Source: Protoeuglena noctilucae (lineage: Eukaryota > Chlorophyta > Pedinophyceae > Marsupiomonadales > Marsupiomonadaceae). Taken from it: a stretch of DNA of 64,000 bases. Of the stretch, positions 23,593 to 34,343 are shown in pieces. Within the stretch, counting starts at the first letter, position 1, and each line of letters starts with the position of its first letter. The DNA is taken from positions 558,001 to 622,000 of the forward strand of contig OY253677.1 of NCBI GenBank assembly GCA_958009085.1, written 5' to 3'. The translations under genes and the position numbers were made by a program. Under the pieces are notes generated by a model, which did no database searches, was not told where the DNA came from, and saw only the letters and a program-made list of their open reading frames with translations.

Positions 23593-26258
23593 TCACAACT
23601 TCCCACGACAACAAACGCACCACACCCACCCCCACGATCCCTCGCCCCTCAACCCCGCAGCCGCTTCTTCCTTCCCCCCACATCGCCCGCTCGCACATTC
23701 GCAACCCCACCACCCTCCCCACCATCCACCAAACCATCTCTCCTCGCACCCCCCGCTCCGCACCCCACCCCTGCCCCTCTCCCTCTCCCCGTCCCTCACC
23801 CCCGCTTCCCGCTTTGCCTTGCTAGAGCTGCCCAGTCTCTTGTCACCCTCCCTACCACCGCCACTGTCATGGGTCTTATCACCCCCACTGTCACCCCCCA
23901 TGTCACCACTCACGCCACCCGCCTCCCCACCCCCACGGCCCTTCCTCTTGCCACCCTTCACAGCCCTTATCACCTCACCACCCTCTTTGGCACCACCGCC
24001 CCTTTTAGCCACCCCCTCGCTCTCACCACCCCCCTTTGCACCACCACCACCGCCACCCTTACTCGCCACCTTAGCACCCCCCTCACCGCCACCCCGCTGC
24101 GCACTCTCCACCCCCTTCTTCCGCCCCTCCCCACCCCCCCTCTTGCCCCGCTTCACCCCACTCACGCTCTCAGCCAACGCCTCCACCACCGCCTCCGTCC
24201 ACTCCCTTGCATTCATCCCCGCTGCACCCTCCTTATTAGAAATGCCAGATTTGCTTGGATCGCCATGACTGTTCGAATCGCCACGACTGCTTGCAACGCC
24301 AGTGACCTGCCACCCCGCCAGTTTGTGGGCGTAGGATGCGACGGTCGATGCGGCGTCCATGGCTGCCTTGTAGAGGGACTGGGCTTGGATCTGAGAGGGG
24401 AGATGGGGTGGGTGGTGGGTGGTGGTGAGGTGAGGGGTATTGAAGACTGGGCCTGGATCTGAGAACAGAGGAAGGGTGGCGAAGGGTGGCGGATGATGGG
24501 TGAGTGCGAACGTGTCGTTTTTGTCCACACCATGTCACAGGACAAAGCAACGGATGCGCATCCCCTCACACATCACTCGCCTCGTTGTTGGCTGTGTCGC
24601 ATCCATGCACATTACTATGACAAGCAATCATAGCAGTAGATGCGCATCCATCATGCATCACTCGCCTCGTTGTTGGCGGTGAGTCCGTGGATGGTCAGGA
24701 AGTGCCCCACCAGCCGAGACAGGAAGGACCGGCATGCAGAAGGGAGGTCGCCTGCGATGTATGGAAACACACAATCCAATGTACACAATCCACAATGTGC
24801 ACAATCCAATGTAGGTGATCAGACAAGTTACATGACTATGTGACATAGTATGATATTGCAACCAAACCCCGCCAATTTTTCGTTCAACATACCCATTCAT
24901 CCAACTCCCCCAATGCCCCTCACCCGTGGCCGCCTCGTCGGACATGTGCAGGATAGCGTGGTTGCACACCATCTGCTGGTACGCTCTTGGCGATGCGAGG
25001 ACGCGGCAGAGGGGGCAGGCGAACACGGCACGGTCCATAACGCATCGACGATGGGTGAGGTTGACAGTGAAGAGGGCCAGGGGTCGGAGGGCAGAGTCGG
25101 GGTCCTCTGTGAAGGGGTAAAGGAGAGAGAGAGGGAGTGTTGTGAGGGGGGAGTGTTGTGAGAGTAGGGGAGTGTTGTGAGAGTGGGGGTGTGAGGGGGA
25201 GGGGGGGTGAGGGGGTATAGAAGAGAAGGGGGGGTGTGGGAGGGCGGGTGGCAGCGCAGTGAGGGGCCTCACCGCACCTCCACCCCTACCCGCACCTCCA
25301 CCCCTACCCGCACCCCACCATTGCTACCCGCACCTCCACCCCTACCCGCACCCCACCACTGCTACCCGCACCCCACTGCTACCCGCACCCCACCACTGCT
25401 ACCCGCACCCCCCTGCTACCCCCGCCCCACCACTGCCACTCACATCCCACCTAACCCCCCCCTCACCCGTCCCAGGCTCGTTGGTTGCGATGGGGAGGTC
25501 GTGGATGCGCACGCCCAGGCGCAGAGAGCCATCACGACCGCAGATGCCTGGGGGGGATAGCGTGGACAGTATTATTTATCATGTTAGGGATTGGGGTAGA
25601 CAGTAATGGTCAGGGTCAAGTCTTATAACACGATCACCGAAACTCCACCCACCCATCAGGCGTCGCTCACCGCATCGCCCGGGGGTCCCGGGTTCGAATC
25701 TCTCCAGCAAAAGCTTGCGGAGGAGCTTCACGGCCTGAGGGCCCTTCGCCTTGGGACGCAGCACCGGGTCCGGGTCGCCGCCGCCTGCAGAGAAGATCAG
25801 AAGATGAGGGGCATGGGTCGCATCTCACTGCGCACGCTTTGTCGGCCCTGTGTGAGCTCTCAATAATAATCGTCTCGCCCTGACTGGCCCCCCAGCGCAG
25901 CATGCTGCACTTGCCTAGCATATGCGCAGTGGCCCACACGGACCCTTCCCCCATATCCGCGTGCAGCATGTTGGGGCAGAGGCCAGGACACAGCTCCCGC
26001 ACGCGCCCCGCCAGCTCGTCCCACGCATCGGTCGCCGCGCTCTCCGGCCATATCCTGTGCGCGTAGATGCAATAAAAGAATGCGATGCGAGAGCGGCAAG
26101 ACGGCGGGAGCGCGCGCGGGGGCGCGGGGGCGCGGAGAGAGAGCCGAGGCTGCAGGGCGCGTTTGCGACGCCGCTGCGCACCGCCGGGGGTCCTTGGCTG
26201 CGTCATCGGGATCGTAGAATCGCACTTCTACATGCCGCGCCGGCTCATCGTCCGCCAT
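23593..26258 (-). CDS. Unrecognised intron-rich protein with a Gly/Lys-rich tail
   Basis: I cannot name this family. Exons in order are 26258-26182, 26054 to about 25829, a tentative exon about 25782-25670, 25547-25467, 25106-24924, 24751-24666 and 24390-23593. The start MADDEPARHVEVRFYDPDDA is chosen because it opens the first phase-consistent exon. Ordered parts look conserved: ATDAWDELAGRVRELCPGLC, HADMGEGSVWATAHMLGKC, GRDGSLRLGVRIHDLPIA, HRRCVMDRAVFACPLCRVLA (possible CxxC), MVCNHAILHMSDEAA, CRSFLSRLVGHFLTIHGLTA and SLYKAAMDAASTVASYAHKL. The last exon continues as about 200 residues of Gly, Lys, Arg and Glu low complexity to the stop at 23593. The joint between the second and third exons does not phase cleanly. 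The last intron uses a GC donor (GAG|GCGAGT). The gene is divergent from DDX10 and convergent with the RMC1-like gene. Confidence 0.62.
24445..24463 (-). repeat. Intronic copy of an exon start and acceptor
   Basis: On the minus strand this is CTCAG followed by ATCCAGGCCCAGTC, nearly identical to the acceptor and start of the last exon (24395-24377) of the unrecognised gene. Confidence 0.8.
24571..24592 (-). repeat. Intronic copy of an exon end and GC donor
   Basis: This duplicates 24657-24678, the minus-strand GCCAACAACGAG exon end with its GCGAGTGATG donor. A shared GATGCGCATCC block lies next to both copies. Confidence 0.85.
25272..25440 (+). repeat. Minisatellite of CTACCCGCACC-type units in an intron
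   Basis: About ten imperfect units built from CTACCCGCACCCCACC and CACCTCCACCC fill much of the intron between exons 25547-25467 and 25106-24924 of the unrecognised minus-strand gene. In both plus-strand and minus-strand frames it yields only low-complexity peptide. Confidence 0.85.
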
Positions 26259-26624
26259 GGCGGCGGCGGGGAGGAGTCGCGGCTGCACGCAGAACGCTCG
26301 AGACTGCAGCTCCCAGGGCGGCCGGCGGAGCAAGAGGGCTGTCGTGTGGTGAGCAACAGAGACGTCAGATGATGACGCAGCGACGGCTTGGTAGAAGAGC
26401 CTCGCGCAATGATGAATTCTGGCGGCGACGGAGTGCCGGTTGGCGTGCCGCAGCCACCGCCAGCTAGTGCGGGCCAGCGCGGAGGGAGCGGGCCAGTCCG
26501 CGTACGCCAAGGTGACACTCACATAGCGAGCTACCTCTCGACTGCGTTGCCCTGCCGTCCGCTTGCTTCCCGGGTCGCGAAAGGCCGTGGAAGCCGGGGC
26601 CCTGCGCGGGCCCCGCCGGGCGCG
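26259..26624. promoter_or_regulatory. Divergent promoter region, unrecognised gene / DDX10
   Basis: These 366 bases separate two start codons facing away from each other. No TATA box was seen. Confidence 0.45.
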
Positions 26625-29600
26625 ATGCAGAGGAAACGCAAGCAGCTGCGCCTCACGGCGAAGGAGGAGGCTTTGGAGATTGAGCAGCTCGAGCGCGTAC
26701 TGAAGGAGCACGCCCCGGGTGCGCGCGGCGGCGAGCGGGCGGCGCGGGTCCTGCACGGCTCCCGCGCCGCGTCGGCAGGGGTTGTTATCTTGCTCCGCCG
26801 CGTCCCCGCTGCGCAAATGTTTGCGAGTAAAACGTCTCGCTACGTTTCCCGGCCGCAGCCGCGGGGACGAACCCGCTGGCGGTGGAGCACCCGCCTCCCG
26901 GGTCCTTTGTGGGCGTGAAGCGCTTCGACGACCTCCCGCTGAGCCGCTACACGAAAGAGGGGCTGCGTCACCTCAAGTTCAAGTCCATGACCGCCATCCA
27001 GCGCGCGACGCTGCCGCACACGCTGTGCGGGCGCGACCTGCTGGGCGCGGCCAAGACGGGATCCGGGAAGACCCTCGCTTTCCTCCTGCCGCTCGTCGAG
27101 AGGCTCTATCGCCTCCGTTGGAGCGCCATGGACGGCCTCGGGGGCCTCGTCATCACGCCGACGCGCGAGCTCGCGCTGCAGGTGAGGGTGTAGCTGGGGC
27201 AACAGGGGCAGGGGTCTGGGTTGTGGTTATAAACGGCCAAGTGCAGCTCGTGCGGCTCTTTTCACTCTCCGTTTGGTACTTCTCGGTGCGGTTGGCTTCT
27301 CTATTGCTTGGTTTCGGCAAGTAACCAGGTGCAGCTGGCCTCTCTCTCGCCCGCACGCATTCCTTCGCGATTTTTACGCCGAAATCCCCGTCCCGCGCTT
27401 CCCTGCGCAGATTTTCGAGGAGCTCCGCAAAGTGGGGATGCACCACACCATGTCCGCGGGTCTCCTGATCGGCGGGAAGGACGTGAAGGAGGAGGCCTCC
27501 CGCATCGCCCGCCTCAACATCCTCGTCGTCACGCCGGGGAGACTGCTGCAGCACATGGGTGAGTGACTGATAGCGATCGGTGTTTGGATGTAGCATTACT
27601 GGGCGAGCGCAGCGCAGAGCAGGGCGTATGTGCCAACGTGAAGGGACCAAAGCTATCTCAGGGCTGTCTGTGTCAAGCCCATCTTTGCTTTGCTGCCAAT
27701 CACTGCACGTCCTGGTCATGACACCCACATCACTCACTCACTCACCCTCACCCACTCCCTCACTCACTCATTCACTCACTCACTCACTCCCACCCCCTTC
27801 CTTCCCCCCTGTTCAGACGAGACCCCCCTCTTCGACGCCACGTCCCTGCAAGTGCTTGTCATGGACGAGGCCGACCGCATCCTCGACATGGGGTTCCGAG
27901 AGACGCTCACCGCGATTGTGGACAACCTGCCCCGTCGAAGGCAGACGCTTCTCTTCTCAGCCACGCAGACGCGGTCGGTGGGGGACCTGGCGCGGCTGTC
28001 GCTGGAGAGCCCGGAGTTCCTGGCGGTGAGGGGAGGAGGGTGTAGCGACATAATTATGTAACAGTGTAATAATGTAATGATGTAATGGTACAGAGGATTG
28101 TCCATGCCGACTCTTCTACCGCCACCCCCCTCACTCGCACACCCTCACCACCACTCTACCACCACCACCCCTTGTCACCCTATCCTCTCACTCACTCACT
28201 CACCCCCACCCTTATCCACTCCCCCCCAGGTGCACGCCGACAGCTCCACCGCCACCCCCCTCAAGCTGCAGCAGGCGGTCACCGTATGTGCCGCACACGA
28301 GAAACTGGACGTGCTGTGGTCGTTCCTTAAAGCACATTTGAAGTCCAAGGTCATCGTGTTCCTGTCCACGTGCAAGCAAGTGCGGTTCGTGTTCGAGGCG
28401 TTCCGGTGAGGGATGCTGTGATATATGAGTGTTATGAGTGTAATGAATGTGATTGGTGTTGCTATTAGTATTGTCATTGTGAAATGGCATGGTAGGTGAG
28501 GGTCGTGTTCGAGGCGTTCCGGTGAGGGGGATGTTGTGATATGAGTGTATAATTTTGTGTTATTAAATAGGTAGTGTTAGTATTGGCAGTGTGTAGCATG
28601 GTAAGTGCGATTCGTGTTCAAGGCGCTCCAGTGAGGGGGTGTTGTGTGGGTGTTATGAAAGTGATTGGTATTGCCATTGGTATTGGTATTGGTGTGGCTA
28701 TTGTTATGTGGCACGGCGAGTGTAGTGTGCTTCACCCCTCACCCCCACTGCCACCCTCATTACCACCCCCACCGCCACCCCACCACTAACCCCCCCTCAC
28801 CTCCCCCCCCCCAGCCGCCTCCGCCCCGGCATCCCCCTCCGCGCCCTGCACGGCAAGATGAAGCAGCAGAAGCGACTACTGTGCTATTACGAGTTCTGTG
28901 AGGCAAAGCACATGTGCCTACTTGCGACGGACATCGCGGCGCGTGGTTTGGATTTCCCAGCCGTCGATTGGGTGGTGCAGTTGGATTGCCCCGAGGATGC
29001 GGCGACGTATGTGCACAGGGTGGGGAGGACGGCGAGGTGAGGGGGCTGTGGGGGGATGGGGTGGGGTGGGTGGGGTGGGTGAGGTGAGGGGTTGGGGGGG
29101 GAGGGTGACTGGGGTGAATAAGGGTGACACCTCATGCCATCTTTGTTGACCATCAGCAACTAAAACTGAATACAGTTGCGCACCCCACAACCCATCGCCC
29201 ATTGTCACTTCCTCTCCCTCACCTCAGGTACACCAACGGCGGCCGTGCTCTGGCGGTGCTGACTCAGCGCGAGTCCCAGGGCCTGCTCCCCGCGCTTGGG
29301 GAGCGGAAGATCCCGGTTCGAGTCATCCGGATGAACCCGGAAAAAAGGCAGCCGGTGGGGCCGGCCCTGGGGGCGCTGCTCTCCAAAGTGCCGGAGGTGA
29401 GAGAGGGAAGGGGGTGTTGATGAGTGCAAGGGAGGGCAGTGATGGGAGTAGATAAGAGTGGGGCTGATGACGTATGTTAAATCCCTCACCACCTGCATCT
29501 CTTACCCCTCATCTCAAATTCTCATCAATTATATCACCATGATTATACCAATGCCAATACCCCACCCCTCCCTTCCCCCCCAGCTCAAGTCCTTTGCCCA

Positions 29601-31782
29601 GGGCGCCCTGTCTGCCTATCTCAAATCCGTGCATCTGCAACCCAACAAAGCCATGTTCGACGTTTCAAGCATCGACGCAGCTGAACTGGCGCTGTCGATG
29701 GGGCTGGCGTCACTGCCGCGATTGCGCTTTCTGCGAGAGAGGGGGGGGCGCATCATTGAGGGAGGGGGGGAGGTGGAGGGTGGGGATGGGAGTGGTGGGA
29801 GTGAGGGGGGTGGGGGGAGCGAGAGTGGGGGGAGTGAGGGGGGAGAGGGGTGGGGGGTGGGGAGCGGGGGGGATGAGGATGAGGATGGGGATGGTGATGG
29901 GGATTTGCTGGCGGTTAAGCGGACGCATCGGTGGGATGTGGAGGTGAGGGGGAGGGGGTGATTGATGAGTGGGTGGGTGTGTGGTGGGATGTGAGAGGGA
30001 AGGGGGAGGTGGGTTCGTGGCGAGGGCAGTATCAGTCGCGCTCATGAATCCCGTACTATTCAGTAGTATGTATTTCTTATCACTCACTCATCCTGCCCTT
30101 TCCACCCCAGACCGAAGAACCCCCCGGCATGCCTTCTTACCCCACCGCCCCCGACGTCGCCGTTTCCGGCGCCGCCCCCTCCCAGTCTGACAAAAAGAAA
30201 AAGAAGAAAAAGAAGGATCGATTGAAGATAGATAGGACGTATTGGGATTATCCAATCGGGTGGTGTTCACGGATGATGGGCGGGCAGTGGCTGGGCTTGA
30301 CCTGTTGGGGCATGTGGGGGGTGACGGTGATATGGGTGGTGGTGCTGATGGTGGTATGGGTGGAGGTGGTGGTGGTGGTGGTGGTGATATGGGTGATGGT
30401 GGTGGCAATGTGGGTCGACATGCAAACCCCAAAGAGGGTTTGGATGTGGGGGAGCATGGGACGGCTGCCGAGAGGTTCCTGCATGCGAGGCGGGTGCTGA
30501 TGGAGAGGGACAAAGCCGACAGGGAGATGCAGGTGAGGGGGTGGGTAGTGGGGTGGGGGTGTGTGGGGTTGTGGTGGGTATGGGGTGAGGGTGTATGGGG
30601 TTGTAGTGAGGTAGTTAAGTTGAGGTGAGGTGAGGTGGGGGCTGAGGGTGTATGGGGTGTGGGGGTGGTGTCGTGGGTTGTGGTGCTGGTGCTGCTTATG
30701 AACTGCTGATTGGGTTTTCAAAAGCATGCCTAAATTTTCTTCCCCCCCCCCATCTCCTGTTTTCAAGAGCATGACTGAGCTTCCATCCCCCCTCATCCCC
30801 CCCGCAGCGTCAGCGATTGAAGGAGCGCCGATTAAAGAAGAAAATGAAAGAGAGGGAAGGGGATGACGAGGAGGTTGGGGCGGTGCTGGGGGGGAGGTGC
30901 GTTACTCATGGGGGATTGTGCGTTGTGGTGGTGTAAGGGTGTGCGTGGGGGTGTGGGGTGGGGTTGTGCATGGGGGGAGGTGCGTTGAGGTGATGTGGGG
31001 GTGTAGGGTGGGGATGTGGGGTGGGGCGGTGCTGGCGGGGAGGTGCGTTGTGGTGGTGTGGGGGTGTGTTTGGGGGTGTGGGGGTGTGCGTGGGGGTGTG
31101 GGGTGGGGCGGTGCTGGAGGGTAGGTGCGTTATTAAATGAGTGGGTGGCTGTTGGGGGAGGGGGTGAGCTGCATTGTGTGGGAGTGGTGTGGTGGTGTGG
31201 GGGTGTGCATGGGGGGAGGTGCGTTGGGTGCGGGGGTGTTGGGAGGTGAGTCGTTCTCAGCACTTCTGTTCACTACCCATTCTCTCACCTGCCCGCAGCA
31301 GCGATAGTGGCAGCGACAGTGGCGGTGGCGGCGACAGCGAGAGTGACGGTGGGGCTGCGAGGGCCGCTATCGGTCGCCGTGGCTCCCAGCAGCGCAGGCC
31401 ACACCCCACATCGTCGTTAGAAAACAGCGACGACTCCGGCGCTTTTGATTCTGGCAACAGCGACGTTTCTGACGATGACAGCGGGGGGGCGGGTGTGGAG
31501 GTGGCGTGTGCGGGGATGGGTCGGAGGGACAAGGGGGAGGGGGGATTTGGGTTGGGTGCGCGCGAGAAAGGTGGCAAGCGGGGGCGGGAGGCTGTGGGAG
31601 TGGGGGCGGATGCGGGTGCGAGGGGGAGGGAGAGGGGCGGTGCGAAGCGAGGGGGGCTGGCGGTGGGTGGGGGTGCGGGACGGGGTGATGAGGCGGGGGT
31701 GCGCAAGAGGGCTAGGAAAGTGGTGGAGAAGCTGAGTCTGGCAGAGCAGGAGGCTTTGGCGTTGCAGCTTATCGGAAAGTGA
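26625..31782 (+). CDS. DDX10: DEAD-box RNA helicase DDX10/DBP4 (one-base frameshift in exon 9)
   Basis: DBP4 is a nucleolar helicase of 18S rRNA processing. Exons 26625-26718, 26859-27181, 27411-27558, 27817-28025, 28230-28405, 28815-29036, 29228-29396, 29584-29943, 30111-30532, 30808-30896 and 31299-31782 give about 898 residues (human 875). Helicase motifs are AAKTGSGKT (I), PTRELALQ (Ia), TPGRLLQHM (Ib), [13 protein letters not shown] (II), FSATQT (III), [14 protein letters not shown] (IV), [14 protein letters not shown] (V) and [10 protein letters not shown] (VI). The DBP4 tail follows ([40 protein letters not shown]). Exon 9 has 422 bases where the flanking phases need 423, and the frame slips near 30256 between WDYP and NRVVF, so one C is probably missing there (assembly error or real lesion). 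Several introns carry copies of exon edges. Confidence 0.93.
27729..27790 (+). repeat. TCAC tetranucleotide repeat upstream of an acceptor
   Basis: An interrupted (TCAC)n run lies in DDX10 intron 3 just before its pyrimidine tract. A shorter run of the same motif occurs at 28186-28206 in intron 4. Confidence 0.85.
28091..28133 (+). repeat. Diverged intronic copy of DDX10 exon 5 start
   Basis: The segment resembles the acceptor and beginning of exon 5 (28225-28267), ending in the shared string CACCGCCACCCCCCTCA-like sequence. About seven mismatches in 34 bases suggest an older duplicate. Confidence 0.6.
28502..28637 (+). repeat. Two further copies of DDX10 exon 5 end plus donor
   Basis: The exon 5 end and donor at 28386-28412 recur at 28502-28528 and 28611-28637, each with GTGTTC, a GGCG core and a GTGAGGG donor. 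The intervening intron sequence (TGTGATATGAGTGT, TGGCATGGTA) is partly repeated too, so the period of about 110-116 bases is a tandem unit of exon end plus intron start. Confidence 0.88.
30897..31298 (+). repeat. GT-rich minisatellite filling DDX10 intron 10, with copies of exon 10 end
   Basis: The intron is built of GTGGGGGTGTGGGG-like units. The exon 10 end plus donor (30873-30904) recurs at 31022-31049 and 31104-31131 (GGGGCGGTGCTGG core, AGGTGCGTT donor). Shorter donor-side copies lie near 30971-30986 and 31210-31226. Confidence 0.85.
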
Positions 31783-32117
31783 GAGTTTGTGATGGGTGGG
31801 GATTGCGGTGGTTTGGCAAGTGAGAGAGGGGGCGAAGGGTGGGTGGGTGGGAGAGGCGACAGCTATGCTCGTGTGATGCTGATGTTGCTGATGAGGCTTC
31901 TCTTTCTTTCAGAGTAGAATTGCTCTCTCGTCATGCCTCACTGCGCTTTCTTCAATGATACAACCATCGCATTTTGAAAGTCTCCTCATCACGCTCTCCA
32001 TCACGCGGCTCTGAGTCTGGATACAATAGTTGAGTCTGGATGCGTCGTGTGACGTGACCCTCCCTCTCTCGGCCTTCACTCGTCACGCGCCCCTCATTTA
32101 AATGGCCTTAACCACGA
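31783..32117. other. Convergent 3' spacer DDX10 / cytochrome b561 gene
   Basis: This interval has no coding signal and is less GC-rich than its surroundings. It probably holds both 3' untranslated regions. Confidence 0.4.
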
Positions 32118-33178
32118 TCACTTGGCCTTGACCGCCCCCCCCGCCTGGTCCGCCACGATTCCCTTGCCGACAACCACCAGCCCCAGCGCCACGATCCCCG
32201 CCTGCCACGCCGTGGTGTACGCGCCCTTGTTCATGTTGGGGTACGAGACGCCGAAGAAGGCCACGACCAGGCCGAGCAGGAAGGTGACGAAGCCGAACTG
32301 GCTGCGAAAGGAAGCCACCTTGCTCACTCACTGCTCGTTCCCGTAATGGCACCGTGCTTGATATGTTAAACATGGCACATCATATCATCCACGGTTCATC
32401 ACATCATCAAATCACAACCCCCCTCCTCACCGGTGGCGCTGCTTGATGACGCCCTGGACGGAGCGGGGGAGGAGGTCGAACAGACCCAGGCGCTTGAAGG
32501 CGAAGGCGCCCCCGACAGAGGCGCCCACCGCGAGGATCACAGCGGCGAGGCCGACCTTGGCGTGCGGGGAGACGAAGTGCGGGTAGCCGAGCTTGTTCTT
32601 GTTCATGTAGATGGCCGCGAAGCCGCCCAACGAGCACACGATGCCGAGGTTCTGCAGCGCCGAGTGCGTGAAGATGCGCGACGTCCGTGCCTCGCCCGTC
32701 ACGCGGCGGAAGTCGATCGCCCTCATGATCCTGCGGTGCGCGAGCAGGTAAACGTGATCCTGCGCAGCGGGGCCACTGAATTCCGCGCGATCCCGCGCAG
32801 CGGGGCGGCTTAGTGTTGCGCATGAAGCGTCGCAGTAATCGGGGCGATTCGGACCGCGAAACCCGACCTTCCGCGGACCAAGCGGTTTGTTACAGACCGA
32901 TCGAAGCATTGCGCGTGTCTCAGGCGCAAGGGGGCCTCTCGGGGCTCGCGACCGTCGCTGAAGGCATCCCGCATGACGACGTAAGCGCGGCGGCCCGGCG
33001 CATCCGGGCCCGGAACGGCGGGAGCTCACCCCTGCGCCATCAGTGCCAGGAACCCGACGCTCATGAGCATGGGATGCCACGAGAAGAGCGACCCATCGTT
33101 GAACTTGTACACGATGGTGCCCGCGAGGCCCAGCGTGAGCGCGTGGCCCGCGACGTCCAAAGCGGTGGCGGCGTCCAT
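32118..33178 (-). CDS. Cytochrome b561-domain transmembrane protein (CYB561D2-like)
   Basis: Proteins of this family carry two b-type hemes and move electrons across membranes, commonly from ascorbate. Three exons, 33178-33030, 32730-32431 and 32301-32118, join in phase to 210 residues (human CYB561D2 is 222). Six hydrophobic segments can be drawn. The heme-ligand histidines expected of the family are visible in FSWHPMLMSVGFLALM, RIFTHSALQNLGIVCSLGG, PHFVSPHAKVGLAAVILAV and VIKQRHRQFGFVTFLLGLVV. Start at 33178 (MDAATALDVAGHALTLGLAG) gives a short N terminus and is the only in-frame Met before the first helix. The subcellular membrane cannot be told from sequence. Confidence 0.85.
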
Positions 33179-33331
33179 CTTTTCAAAGAGATGATAATCG
33201 CAGCAAAGGAGGAGTGCGGCCCAACACGCACGCCAGCTCTGGGAAAGCGCCCGCGCTGTCCGTGCCAGCCGTGTCGACCCCTGGCAGGCCTATCGCGGGC
33301 TATGCATGCGCCGATAGGCCCTGCACCAGTG

Positions 33332-34343
33332 TCAGTCGCATAGACAGCCCGCACCGGTCATTGGTAACCGCTCCCGAACCACTGCACGGGGCGGACGGAG
33401 CATGCGCACGATTTCCTCCCTGCAAGCCATCCCGACGAAGCGGCGTTCACCTGACACGTCAACGCTCACCTCCTCGACCTGCTCCGGAGTCAGGTCCAGC
33501 GGAATGGACACGGCCGTGCCCACCACTGGGCGAGCGGGCATCCCGTTGCGCGCCCTCGCCGGCTCATGCAGGAACTGCGCGACGGGAAACTGATCAAAAA
33601 GCGTTACGTCACGTTTCCAAAGCGGCGGATCCCGCGCAACGGTCGCGCTCGCGCAGCTGCAGCCAGCATCTGTTTCTCGCCTGCCGCACGCGCCCGGTCG
33701 ACTTGAGGAGGTCGAGCATCAGCCCCACGCCCTCGAGCTTCTCCATGTACGCGGCCTCCGTCAGCGGGAAGCTGCGCTGCTCCAGGTGCAGCCACATGAC
33801 GTTGAGGCTCACGATGGCCTTCCCCGGCAGGTCGCGGCGGACGAACGACAGGTCGCAGCTCTTGCCGTACTTCTTGTACAGCAGCTCCCGCAGCTCCGTC
33901 GCCGTCAGCCGCTGCTCGCCCTCCTCGTCGATGCTCCTCCCCGCGGCCACCATGTCGATCGATCGACGCAGCGAGTCGGCTATCGCACCGTCGTCCGCGT
34001 CCTCGAACGAAGAGCTCGCGGAGGGCGGCCCGCTCTCCGCCTCCGCCTCCGCGACCGGAGACCCACCGGCGACGCGCGCCTGGGAAATGCGCGCGGCGAG
34101 CCCGTCCAGGTCCAGCTTGCCCTCCTCCTCCCGCTGCTTCCGCTGCCTTCTCCTCCCTGCGATAGATGGGCATCGCAGCGCGTCTCGACTCGCATCTCGA
34201 TCGCGTCGACAGCACCACTGGCAGCAGCGCCGCACATCGCGACCGGCACACGGGCCGATGCGAGGCCGCTTCGCCACGCACCCCTGCCACTGCCTGAGAC
34301 GCCAGATGCGGCTCGACTTGGGCGCCCAGCTTTCGAAATCCAT
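33332..34343 (-). CDS. DUF3067-family protein (plastid/cyanobacterial type)
   Basis: The function of DUF3067 is not established; the family is known from cyanobacteria and plastid-bearing eukaryotes. The core is LTATELRELLYKKYGKSCDL, then SLNVMWLHLEQRSFPLTEAA and YMEKLEGVGLMLDLLKSTG. The final exon 33574-33332 supplies the conserved C-terminal VGTAVSIPLDL. The intron 33680-33575 starts with GC (CAG|GCGAGA); it restores the join GRVRQ-FLHEPARARNG. The N-terminal start is uncertain: the ATG at 34343 is the nearest in-frame Met, the frame stays open to about 34505 with an Arg/Ser/Thr-rich stretch that could be a transit peptide, and an intron probably lies around 34157-34290. Plastid location is inference. 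Confidence 0.75.

Noticed and set aside
23429-24268. Pro-rich plus-strand open frame of 279 codons
   Set aside because: It is the complement of the Gly/Lys tail of the minus-strand gene, which joins upstream exons in phase. The plus frame has no supporting exon or start context.
25272-25440. Possible CRISPR-like array
   Set aside because: The units are short, imperfect and directly abutting without unique spacers, lie in an intron of a eukaryotic gene, and are a minisatellite.
25670-25720. tRNA-like B box (GGGTTCGAATC) on the plus strand
   Set aside because: The flanking bases cannot form a T stem with five pairs and no acceptor, D arm or anticodon stem can be found. It falls in a putative exon of the minus-strand gene.
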